Origin: a bacterium | GTDB taxonomy: Bacteria; SZUA-79; Acidulodesulfobacterales; Acidulodesulfobacteraceae | NCBI GenBank assembly: GCA_021806125.1 | Contig: JAJZYC010000087.1 | Location: forward strand, 1 to 6,247 | Direction: 5' to 3' | Length of the DNA stretch: 6,247 nucleotides | In this document: in pieces, positions 5,669 to 6,247 of the stretch | How the letters are laid out: each line of letters begins with the position of its first letter | Position numbering within the stretch: position 1 is the stretch's first letter | Program-made: the position numbers and the translations under genes | The notes under the pieces: generated by a model | Database searches by the model: none | What the model was told of the DNA's origin: nothing | What the model saw: only the letters and a program-made list of their open reading frames with translations

Positions 5669-6112
5669 ATGCTAAGCGGAAGATACAACCATTCGATAGA
5701 CGATAAAGGCAGAATAAAAATTCCTCAGAAAATAAAAGATTCTTTGGTATCCGTTTACGATAATACTTCCGTTGTTATTACGAATCTCGATAAGTGCCTT
5801 GTAGCGTATCCGCTTGAAGAGTGGCGCAAATTAGAAGAAAAGGCACTTAGACTCCCTTCTATGCAAAAAGACGTTATAGAATTTTTAAGGTATTTTTTTT
5901 CCGGCGCAGAGGAAGTAGAACTTGATAAAATGGACAGAATACATATTCCACAATCGCTTAAAATAAGCGGAAATTTAAGCAAAGATGCAGTTCTTGTAGG
6001 AATAATAAACAGATTCGAAATTTGGGACAGAAATCTGTGGGACGCAAACTTTGAAAGCGCAAAATCCAATTTCGAATCCATTGCGGCCACAATGTCGCAG
6101 ATCGGTTTTTAG
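5669..6112 (+). CDS. mraZ: Transcriptional regulator MraZ
   Basis: A 147-aa member of the MraZ family (usual length about 140-155), a DNA-binding autoregulator of the division and cell-wall cluster that assembles as a ring-shaped oligomer. It has the two tandem AbrB-like half-repeats of the family. The first starts FxGxYxHxxDxKGR-like (SGRYNHSIDDKGRIKIP, 3-19). The second contains ELDKMDRIHIP (84-94), where the usual Gly before Arg in the DxxGR motif is Asp89. The family-typical FEIWD is at 116-120. The start is bounded by an in-frame TAA at 5654-5656. No Shine-Dalgarno is apparent in the T/A-rich stretch before ATG, so initiation probably depends on an unstructured AU-rich leader. The three boxes at 5595-5620 are its expected binding site. 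It is followed after one base by rsmH, the standard dcw gene order. Confidence 0.95.
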   Translation: MLSGRYNHSIDDKGRIKIPQKIKDSLVSVYDNTSVVITNLDKCLVAYPLEEWRKLEEKALRLPSMQKDVIEFLRYFFSGAEEVELDKMDRIHIPQSLKISGNLSKDAVLVGIINRFEIWDRNLWDANFESAKSNFESIAATMSQIGF

Positions 6113-6113
6113 T

Positions 6114-6247
6114 ATGTCTTCTCATATACCGGTGCTTTTGGGCGAAGCGATGGATATTTTAAATATTGAGCCGGGGAATGTTTACGTTGACGGAACTTTG
6201 GGCGGCGGCGGTTTTTCGGAAGAGATATTAAAAAGGTTAACCAGAGG
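6114..6247 (+). CDS. rsmH: 16S rRNA m4C1402 N4-methyltransferase RsmH, 3'-truncated by window
   Basis: These are the first 44 codons of RsmH (MraW), the SAM-dependent enzyme that N4-methylates C1402 in the 16S rRNA decoding centre. The N-terminus SSHIPVLLGEAMDIL (2-16) matches the family opening HxPVLLxEaldxL. It is followed by the SAM-binding loop VYVDGTLGGGGFSEEIL (23-39). Most members have His where Phe34 stands (GGGGHS). The gene starts one base after the mraZ stop and has no visible Shine-Dalgarno, so translation is probably coupled to mraZ. The reading frame remains open at the end of the window; a full-length protein would be about 300 residues. Confidence 0.93.
   Translation, partial: MSSHIPVLLGEAMDILNIEPGNVYVDGTLGGGGFSEEILKRLTR

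Noticed and set aside
5755..6090. 111-aa - strand open frame opposite mraZ
   Set aside because: It is a shadow of mraZ, Ser/Leu-rich with no family resemblance and no ribosome-binding site or promoter of its own.

Overview
The window comes from a moderately AT-rich bacterial chromosome. Every convincing gene is on the + strand. It holds two functional blocks separated by a repeat-rich spacer. The 5' block (about 1-4792) is a carbon-metabolism cluster. It has a large-subunit gene cut by the window edge (ccsA-like), a complete small-subunit gene (ccsB-like), a stand-alone citryl-CoA lyase (ccl), a class II fructose-1,6-bisphosphatase (glpX) and an NDUFA9-like short-chain dehydrogenase/reductase. 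The 3' block (5560 to the end) is the start of a division and cell-wall (dcw) cluster: a sigma70-type promoter, three MraZ boxes, mraZ, and the first 44 codons of rsmH (mraW).

The first three genes together cover what ATP-citrate lyase does in one polypeptide or two subunits. A citryl-CoA synthetase (CcsA + CcsB) activates citrate with ATP and CoA, and a citryl-CoA lyase then splits citryl-CoA into acetyl-CoA and oxaloacetate. This is the citrate-cleavage step of the reductive TCA cycle, in the two-enzyme form described from Hydrogenobacter. The large-subunit fragment carries ATP-citrate-lyase-type citrate-binding motifs that ordinary succinyl-CoA synthetase beta subunits lack. Gene order (beta-like, alpha-like, lyase) matches the domain order of fused ATP-citrate lyase. 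GlpX immediately downstream fits an autotroph or gluconeogenic organism routing fixed acetyl-CoA to hexose phosphates.

Between the blocks lies a small gene (4936-5322) for a probable DsrE-fold protein with a single cysteine. It is flanked by two palindromic interspersed elements. One (about 4821-4908) resembles the widespread CATTGCGAG...GAAGCAATCTCG repeat with an enlarged hairpin core. The other (5361-5532) is a head-to-head pair of 27-nt REP-like units enclosed by a 10-bp inverted repeat.

Taxonomy is not determined by the sequence alone. A split citrate-cleavage system, class II FBPase, DsrE-like protein and AT-leaning composition would fit a chemolithoautotroph, possibly sulfur-metabolising, of a lineage such as Nitrospirota, Aquificota or the acidophilic former deltaproteobacterial groups (Acidulodesulfobacterales). 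This is inference with low confidence. I saw no tRNA, rRNA, CRISPR array or transposase gene.
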